Assembly: GCA_033085395.1 (NCBI GenBank)
Contig: JANQBS010000176.1
Coordinates: 1-64,000, forward strand
Direction: 5' to 3'
Origin: Xanthoparmelia taractica
Lineage: Eukaryota; Ascomycota; Lecanoromycetes; Lecanorales; Parmeliaceae
Length of the DNA: 64,000 nt
Positions 11,350 through 22,978 of the stretch are shown one piece after another. The notes under the pieces were generated by a model. The model searched no databases and was not told the DNA's origin. It worked only from the letters and a program-made list of their open reading frames with translations. A program made the position numbers and the translations under genes. Each line of letters opens with the position of its first letter. Position 1 is the first letter of the stretch.

Positions 11350-13588
11350 TCACCCTTCGTCATCATCCCATCCTTTTTCAGCTTCCGCCCACCCGCAACC
11401 CCATCGCCGTCCTTCTCCCTCACCACCTAACCGCAAATCTCTGGCATCTGTGCCGTCCTCCCGCCAGCATCTCGCCGCAAAGTCATCACCGACAGTAATC
11501 AGCTCGCCTTTTGGAGTCCACGTCAGCCCAGTCAATTCTCTACTATGGCCACGGATCAGAGCTGAGCCATGCTGATATATGGGGATGGTGTCTTCCAGGC
11601 GAGTGGAGAGGCCAGTGCCGCTATCCACTCGCATCAGAGACGGTCGGCTCTTTGGGAACGGCGAGTCCGAAGACTGCATCCGCTGATGGTTCGAGCGCTC
11701 CATGTATCTTTCGTCTGTTGGAAATACTATGGCACAGCCATCGCTGCTCCCCACCGCCAGCAACTCGCTCTTGTCGTCCTTTGCAGGCCGCAAAGCAGAC
11801 TTGACATAAAACGTCGTTGCATGGAATTTGGGATGTCGAAAACCATAGATAGGCCCCAGGCCTTCTTTTTCCGGTCCACCAGATCTCCGAGGCTTCGAGG
11901 ATGATTTGGACAGTTCTGGTGCATGGCCTAGTATCAGATGCGATGTCGAATACGTATAAATGGTGTTGTCTCTACATAACGTGTAGAGACTCCCGCCATC
12001 ACCGCTAAGTGACAAGGATGTCAGGCCGAAGTGACGGTACCTGTTGTGGCTTTCAGGCTGTCGAGTGCTTGATAAAGGTGTTGCCCGACTTCGGCGGTGG
12101 TTGTGTGTGGTACGGAGGTCCCATAACTTGACGCTAGCGTTTGCTTCGGAGGCGGTAAGGAGAAGATGTTCTCGACCGGGCTGAAGGAAACAGATTGAAG
12201 TGATGGAAACATCGCCTTTTCGCCCAGGCGACTCGGTCTTGGAGGGCGCATCGAAGCTCGGTGCAGGCTTGCCGTTGACGGCTGAATGCATTGACACCGG
12301 TTGTCGACCTGCATGAGCCTCAAAGATGGTATTGACAGAGCGGGCCCATGTCACTTTATTCACGGAGCTTCGACTAGTGTCACCGTTAGAGGGTTCAAGA
12401 GAGATTTTGATGTCCCGAACGGGAGCATCAAAACCCTTGCACCGGAGATCCCATATTTGTACGCTACCATCACGACTTGAGCTTGCAAGGACGTTTGAAC
12501 TTCCTGGCTGGAAGCGGACTTGTTTGACAGAAGAGACGTGGCCGGCTAGTGTGTAGGTGGCGCGTTGGGTGGGCATGTCGATGACTTGCGCGGTCTGATC
12601 TCCAGATGCTGTTGCCAATAGCAGATCATCGGGAGAAAAGGCCAAATCGAGAATTGCGTTCAAGTGTGGCCGGAATGCTAAGTACGCCGTCGAAAATTCT
12701 GGCTTCTCATTCTTTTCACTCTCGAGCAACCTCACACCGCCGTCCTCATCCCCAATGGCAATAAGAGTGTTGGCTGAAAGATGCATGTCAGCGCATCTGG
12801 CAAAAAATCCCTGTCAATTATCGAAACTTACTGTTACAGCTTGCAGTACAGAACGGTATTGTGTGATCCGATGGCGCTGCGACGTTCATGCAAATATGTG
12901 CATCCTCGGGTCTAGTTGAGAAATGCGTCGTCACCTGTTGCCACTCTTTTGACACTCTAACACCGCGGCCGAGGTAACCGGATCCTGATCCTCTCCTATG
13001 GAGACCAAGTTCTCGCCTTAAGTATTGTCCTTGGCCGCCGCGATAGATGGAGCCGATGATACGCTCAGTGGACTTTGGCTGCCTGCCATGTTTCCGCAAA
13101 GGATCCTCGGCGTAGTCTCTAGACTCTATCGTCCCTGTGTCACTGCCCTCATCCTCCGATATTTCCAATGACTGGTTCCGTATTCTTTTCAGAGGTGACG
13201 AGCGATCCGGTGTCACGTTTACAGAATCTGGTGTTTTCCGCTTCCTCCTCTTCGAGCCTCCCATGATACCTTCGCCATCTTCTCCGAATATCTGTATGGT
13301 ATCTTTCGTTGGTGTTCTTCGCCGTCTGCGATTCGAGGCTGAGGCAGTAATGTCTCTTAATGCCTGCCTCGATGCACCAATCCGGCCGCCTCGTTCCAGG
13401 GATGATTTGGGCGTGAAGAAGCGTGTGAACGTTCTTGGCGTTATTGTCGGTGCTTTGCGTGGTTTGCTGCCATGTTTTTGGTTTAGGCTGGGAAGCACAG
13501 GCGACGAACCTAGGTTCTCTCCGTTTGTCGAGGTTGCACAGCTGGATAGAGGGGTTTCCTGTGACCCAAGTGGGGTCTGATTCTCCAT
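11350..13588 (-). CDS. cdt2: Cdt2-like WD40 protein (CRL4 substrate receptor)
   Basis: Exons: 13588-12832 and 12773-11350; 726 residues, single 58-nt intron. The N-terminal 230 residues are disordered and basic, with TFTRFFTPKSSL, a K/R-rich region and the conserved-looking block STERIIGSIYRGGQGQ. WD40 repeats start at about 245 (IAIGDEDGGVRLLES) and continue with LAFSPDDLLLATASGD, HVSSVKQVRFQPGSSN, SSSRDGSVQIWDLR and ASVKLWDLR, ending with LTGLTWTPKGELITVGDD. Cdt2/DTL proteins recruit PCNA-bound substrates such as Cdt1 to Cul4-Ddb1 for ubiquitylation in S phase and after DNA damage. The WD40 fold is clear; the Cdt2 orthology is from overall architecture and is less certain. It converges with the Tim17-like gene and shares a divergent promoter with RRP5. 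Confidence 0.75.
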
Positions 13589-13900
13589 TACTGTAGCATT
13601 AGAATCTCCGTAGTGATATTATAACTGTAGAATTGTCATTGGGAAAAGAAAGCAATAGAAAGCAATGCTGAAGCAAGATGTTCTCCGCCCTTGGTGGTGC
13701 TAAAGTGCCTCAGTGCAAGTCGCGTGTTGCTACACGTCTCGGCTACACGTCGGCTTTAAGTTCTCAACCGGGAAGCATTAGCCGGGGGTTCTCGCGTACT
13801 TTATCCCTTTGAAGATTCATGATTTTCTCCAGCACACAGGAAGTCTATTAATATGACTTTTCAAAATGTGAGCAACTGATTTGTAAAGGCTGATAGAACA
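13589..13900. promoter_or_regulatory. Divergent promoter, Cdt2-like / RRP5
   Basis: A 312-bp spacer between opposite start codons. It contains CGCGT at 13721-13725 and 13793-13797. Read on the minus strand these are ACGCGA, the core of the MluI cell-cycle box bound by MBF-type factors. A 5-bp core occurs by chance fairly often, so this is only suggestive. Confidence 0.4.
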
Positions 13901-16900
13901 ATGGCGCCAATCAAGCGCAAAAGCGATGCTGCCTCGGAGAGCGCTCGACCAGAGAAGAAGCACAAGATGTCCACGTCGACGCAGAAATTGTCCGTCTTGA
14001 GCGCAGAGGAGCCAGCATTTCCTCGTGGAGGGGCGAGCATCCTGACCCCCCTGGAGCATAAGCAGATTCAGATCAAAGCAAAAAAAGATGTACTATTTGA
14101 GCAGAGCACTGGCAGTAAAAGGGCGAGGAACGAGTTCGAAGATGAAGAAAACGATGGAGATATGCCTGATCAACCCAGTGGACTTACAAAGAGGAGTAAG
14201 AGCACGTCAAAACCTAGGGATAAGAAGAGTAAGAGGACAAGTGCCGTCGAGGAGGCAGCGGTGCGCATTGAAGGGTTGAGCTACAAGGTATTATTGCCAG
14301 TCACCTGGCGAAGCGATAGCTAATCTTTCTTCCAGAGGCTCGTGCCTGGTTCTCTAGTTCTTGGACAAATCTCCCAGATCAACCGCTATGATCTCGCTTT
14401 GAGTCTGCCCAATAATCTTACGGGCTACGTTTCTCTCACTTCAATATCGGACAAATTGACAAAGCGAATCGAAGCCCTGGCAGCAAATGAGGAGGAGGCA
14501 GACGATCAGGATGTGGACACGATTAATCTCGAGAAGGTTTTCTCCGTCGGACAATACCTACGAGCCTATGTGACTTCCACACAGGAAGAAACATCCACAG
14601 GCGCGAAAGGAAAAAGACACATTGAGCTCTCGATCAATCCTCGGGAGGCCAATTCCGGTCTCAGCAAAGCCGACTACGTGACTAACAGCATGGTACAAGC
14701 TTCTATAGCTAGTGTGGAAGACCATGGTTTGATCATGGATCTCGGAACTGGAGATGCAGGCTTTCGGGGTTTCATGTCGTCGAAAGAGTTGGGCCCGAAT
14801 GTCGATATATCTAGTCTGGAAGAAGGGTCCGTTTATCTGTGTTTAGTTACTGGAAAGAGCTCCAATGGTAGCATCATCAAACTCTCAGCAGATCCACAGA
14901 AGATAGGCAACATTAAGAAGGACAGCTTTCTCACCAGCGCGCCAACAGTGAACTCGTTCTTACCCGGAACGGCTGTTGAGGTCCTGGTCTCCGAGGTGGG
15001 ACCCTCAGGGATTGCTGGCAAAGTAATGGGTCTGCTCAACGTAACTGCGGATTTCATTCACTCAGGAGCAGCTGCGAGCGGCAAAGATCTTGAGAAGAAG
15101 TACCCTACTGGAGGCAAGGTCAAAGGCCGCATCATATGTACATTTCCGACTGTGGATGAGAAAAAGCTTGGTATCTCTTTGCAAGATCATGTCGTTTACT
15201 TGAGGCCTAAGACTACAAGTTCTGCATCTGTAACGGAGAACACTTTACCTACCGAAATGCTACCGCTCTCGACCATTGTCGATGAGGCCAAGGTCGTCAA
15301 AGTCGAGCAAGGCACTGGTCTGCTCCTAGATGTCGGAGTGAAAGGTGTTCGAGGCTTCGTCCACATCTCAAAGATATCGGATGGCAAAATTGAGACTCTA
15401 TCGGAATCTACTGGCGCATACAAGGTTGGATCAGTTCATAAGGCACGAATTATTGGCTATAACGCCCTTGATGGGCTATTTATAGTCTCTATGGAGCCCA
15501 AAGTGATCAGCCAGGCCTTCCTAAGTATGGAGGATGTCAAGATTGGACAGGTAGTCAAAGGCACAGTGGAAAAGATGCTTGTCAATGAAAATGGTGTCAA
15601 TGGTCTTATAGTCAAGATTGCAGAAGGCATCACAGGCTTGGTGCCTGAGGTACATCTTGCAGACATCCACTTGCAGCATCCTGAGAAAAAATTCAAAGAG
15701 GGTTCATCAGTCACCGCGAGAGTACTATCAACGATCCCAGAGAAAAGGCAAATTCGCCTGACCCTCAAGAAAACCCTTGTCAATAGCGACGCTGAACCTT
15801 GGACGTCCTTTGAAAACCTGAAGCCCGGCCTTCAAGCTCCTGGGACCCTGGTCAACATTTTACCATCCGGCGCCGTGGTACAATTCTACGGTTCCATACG
15901 TGGCTTTCTACCAATATCGGAGATGAGCGAATCTTTTATTGAAGACCCCAAACAACACTTTCGCATAGGTCAAGTTGTTAATGTACATATCATTACGATT
16001 GACGCATCCAATGAGCGGATGATAGTATCGTGCAAAGACCCGTCAGTGTTTGGAGCTGCTCAGCAGGAGGCTTTCAAAAGCTTAAAGCCCGGAGAGATTG
16101 TCATCGGCAATGTAATAGAAAAGACTAGCGAGGAGATGATTGTAGAAATCCAACCTTCAAGACTAAAAGGGTTGTTGCCGGTTGAGCACCTTGCAGATGG
16201 GTCAGCTCAGAAGTGCCAGTCCTTAGCTAAGAGGATCAGGGTGGGCCAAATGATGAAGGGGCTAATGGTCTTGAGCAAACAAGAAGCCAAGCATCTTATC
16301 AGACTCACGAGCAAGCCTGGTCTTATCGAAGCCACAAAGGAGGGCAGATTTATCAAGACTTTCGAAGAGGTAGTCGAGGGCTCTGAGGTCCCAGGTTTCG
16401 TACAGAACATTACCCCAACAGGCGTTTTTGTGCAGTTCGGAGCTGATCTCACTGGACTTCTCCTCAAGCAGCATCTTTCTGATGAGGCAATCCTGCTGCC
16501 GGACTTTGGCATGCGCAGGAATCAGTCGATATCTCCACGGGTTCTGTCTGTCGATCATCGCCAAAGACGGTTCCTATTGACAATGAAGGCATTGCCAGAT
16601 CCTAAACAGCCCGAGAGCAAGAAAGCTGAAGCTACCAACTCTTATGACATGGATTTATCTAACCCGGTAGACGAGGTTTCGACAAGCATTGAAGACTTTA
16701 CCTTGGCAAAGTTGACGAAAGCCAGGATTGTCTCCATCAAAGAGACACAGATGAACGTCCAGCTAGCAGACGCCGTGCAAGGACGCATTGATGTATCAGA
16801 AGTGTTTGATAGTTGGGACGAAATCAACGATCGAAAGTTCCCTCTAAAGAAATTTCACACCAAACAGGTACTTCTCGTCCGCATCTTAGGGATGCACGAT

Positions 16901-19339
16901 TCCAAGAATCACCGATTTCTGCCGATTACACACCGAGGCAAAGCGCCGGTCTTCGAACTTACAGCAAAGCCAAGTAACCAGACCGCAACAGATCTGGACA
17001 TCCTGACTATTGACAAAGTTGAAGTCGGCTCTTCGTGGCTTGTTTTTGTCAACAACGTTGCAGACGACTGTCTCTGGGTCAATCTTTCTCCAAATGTTCG
17101 TGGTCGAATCCGAGTCATGGATGTTTCAGACGATGTATCTCAGCTCGATGATCTGTCGAAGAACTTCCCAGTTGGCTCTGCATTGAGGATAAAGGTACTG
17201 AAGGTCGATGTTGAGAACAACCGGCTTGATCTCTCCGCGAGGCCTGACGGATCATCGGCTCCCTCGAGCTTGAAGGATCTGTCCAAAGACATGGTCATGC
17301 CTGGAAGGGTCACGAAAGCCACAGAACGTCAAGTCATGGTTCAACTCAGCGAGTCCGTTTCTGCGCCGATCCACCTCGTCGACCTGGCTGATGACTACTC
17401 CAAAGCTGACCCGACTAGATATCAAAAGAATCAAATTGTTCGAGTATGGATCAAGGATATAGATGCACCAAACAAGAAGATCACGCTGTCCGCCCGGCCT
17501 TCCAAGGTTCTGAGCTCCTCGTTACCCGTCAAAGACCCTGATATTGGATCCGTATCTCAGCTCAAAGTTAACGACATCAGGAGAGGGTTCGTCAAGAGCG
17601 TTGCTGACAATGGAGTCTTTGTCTCCCTAGCCAGCAACGTCACCGCCTTCATCAGGGTCTCGGATCTATCTGATGCTTTCCTAAAAGATTGGAAATCAGA
17701 CTTTGAAGTTGACCAATTGGTGGAAGGCAAGATCATCGCCGTCGATCCACTGCTCAATCACGTCCAGATGAGCTTGAAGAAGTCTCACCTCGACGAGAAT
17801 TACAAACCACCTCTCACTTTCTCAGATATGAAATTGGGGCAAGTAATCACAGGAAAGGTCCGAAAGGTGGAAGACTTTGGAGTGTTCATTGTCGTAGATG
17901 ATTCTGCCAACGTCAGTGGCCTCTGTCATCGAACTAAAATGTCCGATCAACCAGGCGCCGACCCGAAGAAACTATACGAACAAGGCGACGCAGTACAAGC
18001 CAAGGTGCTGAACATCAACAAAGAGAAGAAGCGTATCTCGTTCGGTCTGAAGGCCTCTTACTTCCGTAAGCTATCCAAAGGTAAAGGTGCTGAAGACAAT
18101 GCTAGTGGTCCGGGAGATAGCGAAATCGAGGATGCTAGCGACAGGGATGAACTGATGGATGAAGCAAACAGAACGGGGCTTGGCGCTTTAATTAATGCTG
18201 ACGAAGACCAATCCTCGGGCGATGAAATCGATATGCGTGATGTACGAGACATGGATAGTGACCTCGAAATGGATAACGGAGGCGTAGACCTTCGCCAAGG
18301 AGAATCCAAAGCTCCCGGCACTATAAACGATTTCCAAGGTCTCAGCACAGGAGGCTTCGACTGGACCGGCGGCATTTTCGCTGCTGACGACAAAGACACC
18401 CAATCTGAAATCGACCTCGAAGCACACCCACCCAAGAAGAAGAAACGCAGGAAGCCCGAGATCAAGATCGACAGAACCGGCGACCTCGACGCCAACGGCC
18501 CTCAATCCACCGCAGATTTCGAACGTCTTCTCCTCGGCCAACCGAGCTCCTCCGTGCTTTGGCTCAGCTACATGGCGTTCCAGCTACAGCTCAGCGAAGT
18601 GAACAAAGCGCGCGAGATTGCAGAAAGGGCGCTCAAGACCATCAACATCCGCGAAGAGACAGAGAAACTGAACATTTGGATCGGCCTGCTCAACCTCGAA
18701 AACACATACGGAAGCGACGACTCCCTAGACGCCATCTTCAAGCGCGCATGCCAGTACAACGACAGCCAAGACATCCACGAGCGCCTCATAAGCATCTACA
18801 TCCAGTCCGGCCACCACGCCAAAGCGGACGAACTGTTCCAAGCCGCGATCAAAAAACACGGCGGCAAGTCCCCCCACCTCCACCTCAACTACGCCACCTT
18901 CCTCATGACCACGCTCGCGGCCCCGGACCGCGCCCGCGCCTGCTTACCCCGCGCCATGCAATCTTTGCCTCCGCACACGCACCTAGCGCTCACGAGCAAG
19001 TTCGCCCAATTGGAGTTTTCGTCCCCGAACGGCGACCCGGAGCGCGGGCGTACGGTCTTTGAAACGCTCCTCGCGCAGTGGCCTAAGCGGTTGGATCTGT
19101 GGAACGTGCTGCTCGATTTGGAGATTAAACAGCCGGGTAACAAGGATGTCGTGCGTCGGCTGTTTGAGCGCGTGACTGGGGGTGGTGGTGCGCCGCTTAA
19201 GGTCAAGCAGGCCAAGTTCTTCTTTAAAAAGTGGCTTGCGTTTGAGGAGAAGGAGGGGGATGGGAAGGGGCAGGAGAGAGTGAAGGCGCTGGCGGCGGAG
19301 TTTGTGCGGGCGAGGGGGAAGAAGGTGGATGTTGATTGA
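13901..19339 (+). CDS. RRP5: rRNA biogenesis protein RRP5 (S1 repeats, HAT repeats)
   Basis: Exons: 13901-14287 and 14336-19339; 1796 residues, about the size usual for fungal Rrp5. This nucleolar protein is needed for early pre-rRNA cleavages of both the 18S and the 5.8S/25S pathways. A basic N-terminus is followed by about a dozen S1 OB-fold repeats, for example GSLVLGQISQINRYDLALSL, GQVVKGTVEKML, GSEVPGFVQNITPTGVFVQF, DIRRGFVKSVADNGVFVSL and GQVITGKVRKVEDFGVFIVV. An acidic linker precedes PKKKKRRKPEIKID. The C-terminal 270 residues are HAT/TPR-like repeats (VLWLSYMAFQLQLSEVNKAREIAERAL; see positions near 18550) ending in a lysine-rich tail. The 48-nt intron lies after residue 129. Confidence 0.95.
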
Positions 19340-19718
19340 GTGGATGCGTTATGTTCTGTAGCTGAAGCTTTGAACCTGGTGTTGATTGCTGCGTTCGTTT
19401 TACATGGGTCGATGATCACTTGGGTTCCTGGTTTGATTTGGCGGCTGCAATATTGGAGGTAGTCTTTATGTTAGGACGGCGATGGCGGCGAGGAAGCCAT
19501 TTATGTCCATCGACATCTACAAACGACAGCGACTCATTATTCCACGTAAGCAAAAGCACCCTGAGAGGCTTCACTTCATTCCTGCTACTCAGCCAAATCC
19601 ATAATCTACTTCTCGCATTCCCACTCAGCTACTGCGCAGATGATTCTGAACCGTACGCAGGATCAAACACTAAGCTAGCCCATGCTATGCTATGCTATGC
19701 TATCTATCTATCCATCAA
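19340..19718. other. Convergent spacer with TATGC microsatellite
   Basis: Spacer between the 3' ends of RRP5 and the first secreted-protein gene. A short (TATGC)n run occupies about 19682-19702. Nothing else is recognised. Confidence 0.5.
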
Positions 19719-20297
19719 TCACGAGCTTTCCACCCCCTCCCCCTCACCCTCCTCCACCCCCTCCCCCACCCCCATCCCCGGAAAAAACACCCTCACCCTA
19801 ATCCGATCCAGCCTCCCAACCGTAGTCCACCCACCAACCTTGACAGGAAAAGTAAACGTATTCACGCACGCCCAATTCAGCTCCACCGCCGCGTTCCCCA
19901 CAGCCGCCCACGAGCTCACCTCGTCGTTGAACCCGGCGCGCAGTTCCACGCGCACGGCGCAGGTTCCTGATGTTTTTTCGACGGGGAGCCGGAATTCGTT
20001 GGCGTGGCCGGCGGTGTGGAAGGTGCCGATTAGGTGGTTATAGGGGAGTTGGCGGATGGCGGTGCTGCAGTCTGTGAAGCGGGGTTTGCGGCGGAGGAAG
20101 GGGGTTGTGTTTGTGGCGCAGTGGGCGTGGTTGTTGGGGACGGCGGGGGGGAGGGCGAGGGGGGTGGAGGTTAGGTTTAGGGGGTGGTGGATGTGGATGG
20201 GGGAGAGGGAGGAGGTTGGGAGGAGAGCGAGGGAAAGGGCTGGGGAGGCGAGGGCGAGGGCGGTGAGGGGGAGGAGGAATCCGTATGGGATTAGCAT
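19719..20297 (-). CDS. Small secreted four-cysteine protein (paralogue A)
   Basis: Intronless, 192 residues. The start MLIPYGFLLPLTALALASPALS is chosen because it gives a classical signal peptide; an in-frame ATG eight codons upstream would weaken it. The mature part has four cysteines with gaps of 16, 35 and 30 residues. It also carries the words DCSTAIRQLP, GTFH, FRLPVEKTSG and GGWTTVGRLDRIRVRV. These same words recur in the divergent gene at 21754, and the cysteine spacing also recurs in the neighbour at 20532, so the three are paralogues. The C-terminus is an acidic glycine/glutamate tail. Function is unknown; an extracellular or cell-wall role is inferred from the signal peptide only. 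Confidence 0.75.
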   Translation of the reverse strand: MLIPYGFLLPLTALALASPALSLALLPTSSLSPIHIHHPLNLTSTPLALPPAVPNNHAHCATNTTPFLRRKPRFTDCSTAIRQLPYNHLIGTFHTAGHANEFRLPVEKTSGTCAVRVELRAGFNDEVSSWAAVGNAAVELNWACVNTFTFPVKVGGWTTVGRLDRIRVRVFFPGMGVGEGVEEGEGEGVESS

Positions 20298-20531
20298 TGT
20301 GCGGAATTGTGGTTCGTGCACGACGTTGCTGGTCTGTTTATTGTAGCGGAAGAATATGTACCTAAATCATTGCGATCTGGAAGTCGACTATTCGAGCTAC
20401 AAATCATCATGCGCATCTCGTCGCGTATGGCATTGGCGACGGCTGAAGCGTACGAGTACCACGCGTGCCTATCCTCACATCCACAAGATCCACAACTCGA
20501 AAGATAATGCAGTATCGTGGAATCTTTGGCG

Positions 20532-21374
20532 TCACTCGTAATGAGGCGACCCCACAGCTAGGAAGAAATTACCCGCGGTAGGACCAACATCTGAAAACCC
20601 ACCCAAGGGATATTTAGCGCCAACAAGGCACTTTTTCACGATGTTCTGCGCAGTGATCGCCACGTCCACCATCCGAAAAGTGTCTGTCCGTGTCTTGTTC
20701 ACGTTCCTGACAAAAATCGTGCAGGAGTCATATATCCACTGTTCATTTGCTGGTAGAGAGAGGTCAATGTCTGCAGAAGGCCTGTAACCGAAAGTCTTTG
20801 GGGACATTGGATCCGGGTATCTCAAGATGATGTCGTTGATGACGACCTCGCAATCGTCCGCATCTGCGGGCTTCAATTCGGCGGAGTGCGGATCGAAACA
20901 ATAGACTCGGCGGTTGGCAGGTGGTGTCTTGACGCTTTCAGAATGGTCTGTTGCGGGCACAATCAGATTCAAGGTGCTCAATGTGCCTCCTGGTTTCAAG
21001 CTGTGTGTGCTCGTCAAGAGGGAAGAGCCCTGCTGGGGTTCAGAAGCTCTCTTTTCCATGCCAACATCTGCCGGAGACTCAGTCGACTGGTTGACATCAC
21101 AGTCTCCAGTCGACGGCTCAAAGTTCGGCGTTGTATGTAGTAGGCCTCGTTGTATGTCCCGTCCGCATGAATGCAGATTAGTCAACAGGGACCTTTTGGA
21201 CTCTTTTACAGCGTCCTTATCTTGCGATCGTAGAATGTTCTTTGGGCTGACCTGCGATATGACCTTTGAAGATGCCAGGGTAAGGCTTTGCGACATCGTA
21301 TTGGATGGGTATGCCAGCGAGCCTGGAGCAGTTAGGACGAGGAACATAAGGACCCAAATATCAAAGCGGTCCAT
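20532..21374 (-). CDS. Secreted four-cysteine protein (paralogue B, long form)
   Basis: Intronless, 280 residues. The start MDRFDIWVLMFLVLTAPGSLA is preferred because it begins a signal peptide; the frame is open 45 codons further upstream without one. About 130 residues of low-complexity Ser/Thr-rich sequence precede a C-terminal domain with four cysteines. Their gaps are 15, 42 and 30, close to those of the neighbours (16/35/30 and 15/36/29). Shared features include ADADDCEVVINDI after the first Cys and a hydrophobic VDVAITAQNIV stretch before the last. The family is unknown to me. Confidence 0.7.
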   Translation of the reverse strand: MDRFDIWVLMFLVLTAPGSLAYPSNTMSQSLTLASSKVISQVSPKNILRSQDKDAVKESKRSLLTNLHSCGRDIQRGLLHTTPNFEPSTGDCDVNQSTESPADVGMEKRASEPQQGSSLLTSTHSLKPGGTLSTLNLIVPATDHSESVKTPPANRRVYCFDPHSAELKPADADDCEVVINDIILRYPDPMSPKTFGYRPSADIDLSLPANEQWIYDSCTIFVRNVNKTRTDTFRMVDVAITAQNIVKKCLVGAKYPLGGFSDVGPTAGNFFLAVGSPHYE

Positions 21375-21753
21375 GGCCGCTGCGTTCGTCAACCTTCCCG
21401 GAAGCGGGAATGGAACAGATATCCCGTTGCGTGTTGAAGAGGAAGGCAAGGTATCAAAATCAGAAGCAAGGGCAAGTTCGAAATGTGAAGATGTATGCTT
21501 GGGGGCCAAGTAGTAAAAGTCGCAGTCGGTGTACAGGCGTACTAATCACTTAACAAAACTGGAATCCATCCATTCCCTCGCTCGGTGGGTCGCATAAAGG
21601 GGCGGCGCATCGCGCTTGCAAGGCGTGGTAATTACCCACAAAAGCAAAATTACAGCAGCTTCAAACACCTCGTTGTGAATCACGTCGCAAGCGTAACTGA
21701 GAGCTTCATGACGAACAAGCCTCCTGTTGAGAATCATAGCTTTTCACTTCGTT
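21375..21753. promoter_or_regulatory. Divergent promoter between secreted paralogues B and C
   Basis: A 379-bp spacer between oppositely oriented signal-peptide genes, which may be co-regulated. No specific motif was identified. Confidence 0.4.
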
Positions 21754-22281
21754 ATGCCGTCCGCCAAGACGGTTTCTCTTCTGCTCTTTGCCCTCTTGTC
21801 ACCTACATCTCTGCCTCTGAGCATTCCGCAAGCAGCGGATCCTACCGCTTTAGTTGTTGTCAACAATACCCTGAATGGCGAACTGCACTGCCACTCAAAT
21901 AGCCCCTTCGAAGTTGCTAGGCCCAGCGCTCAAGATTGCATCAGCGCCATCCGTCGCCTTCCTTCTAGCCACATCCACGGCACTTTTCACGGTGGCAGCA
22001 GAGGTTTCGACATATTCAGGCTGCCCGTTTCAAAGACATCCGGTTTATGTCAAGTCTCTGTCGAACTTAAAGGCCTTACACCTGAGGAAGGCACTTGGCT
22101 GGCCCTTAATCTGGCGGCGACGCAATTGACAATTGCGTGCGCAGATCGTAGGGGTTATCTTGGAAAGAGAGGTGGTTGGACGGATGCGGGGGATAATGAT
22201 AGGATTAGGGTCACTCTGTACTCCAAGAAGCAAGTGCTTGACGTGGTTGGAAATGAGATAAACATGGATGAAGTGGTGTGA
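21754..22281 (+). CDS. Small secreted four-cysteine protein (paralogue C)
   Basis: Intronless, 175 residues. The start MPSAKTVSLLLFALLSPTS begins a signal peptide; the frame is open nine codons further upstream. The mature part has four cysteines spaced 15, 36 and 29 residues apart. It is clearly related to the gene at 19719: DCISAIRRLP, HGTFHGG, FRLPVSKTSG and GGWTDAGDNDRIRVT line up with DCSTAIRQLP, GTFHTAG, FRLPVEKTSG and GGWTTVGRLDRIRVR. Molecular function is unknown; small secreted cysteine proteins of fungi include candidate effectors and wall proteins, but nothing here proves either. Confidence 0.75.
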   Translation: MPSAKTVSLLLFALLSPTSLPLSIPQAADPTALVVVNNTLNGELHCHSNSPFEVARPSAQDCISAIRRLPSSHIHGTFHGGSRGFDIFRLPVSKTSGLCQVSVELKGLTPEEGTWLALNLAATQLTIACADRRGYLGKRGGWTDAGDNDRIRVTLYSKKQVLDVVGNEINMDEVV

Positions 22282-22978
22282 GCCGAATGTGTTGCCGAAG
22301 GGCTGCAATGAACAACCAAGGCTTTCAGCTGATCTATAACAAGATATTGAAGAGATCAAAGGTGAGTTGGTGTGCGCAGTCCAAGCCATAGTTTGCTTCT
22401 GCCTCCGAGCTAAATCGTCTGTCAAAGCCTCATCGAGGGAAAACAGTGTGATAGATAAGGTAACTGCAAGATTTGGACATGGTCCCCAAGTACCTTGCTA
22501 CGGTACCTGCTCCAATTGAAACGGACTCCATTTAAACAGACCATAAAAGGCCACTCTGCGTTGTAGGATGCTGAGATGAACTACGAAAAGCTTGGAAGTC
22601 CAATCGGTGTTTATGTACTCTAATAATCAATCAGCTTGCGTCGAGGATAGCGCTTGGGCGGGCGCGCCGAGATGAAAGACTTCGCACCAATCTAGGTATC
22701 ACGCTGGACGTTTTCGAGATGATGAACCTTTACAAGATTCAAGCCTTGTAAGAGGCATCGTAGCTGCATACATAATCATTGTTGTCTCCTAAGCATCAAT
22801 TGTTAGGCGTTGTTGACAAGACGACCCTCGACCCTCAGACATGTTTGGGAAGAAGTCGCGGCTCCTATTCCGCAGCATTAGTCCAAATGTGGGTTAGTGG
22901 AAAAAAGTTTAGCGAATTCCTTCCAGCAAGATCCCAAAATCTTTACTCTTAACAGCTGCTATTGATCGCGGTGAAAAA
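22282..22978. other. Intergenic, nothing recognised
   Basis: About 700 bp of ordinary composition between paralogue C and the lysine-rich protein gene. I see no gene, RNA or repeat. Confidence 0.4.

Noticed and set aside
18559..19062. 167-codon plus-strand Arg/His/Pro-rich frame
   Set aside because: Alternate frame of RRP5 in a GC-rich part.
20914..21513. 199-codon plus-strand frame
   Set aside because: Antisense to secreted paralogue B, which has a signal peptide and conserved cysteines.
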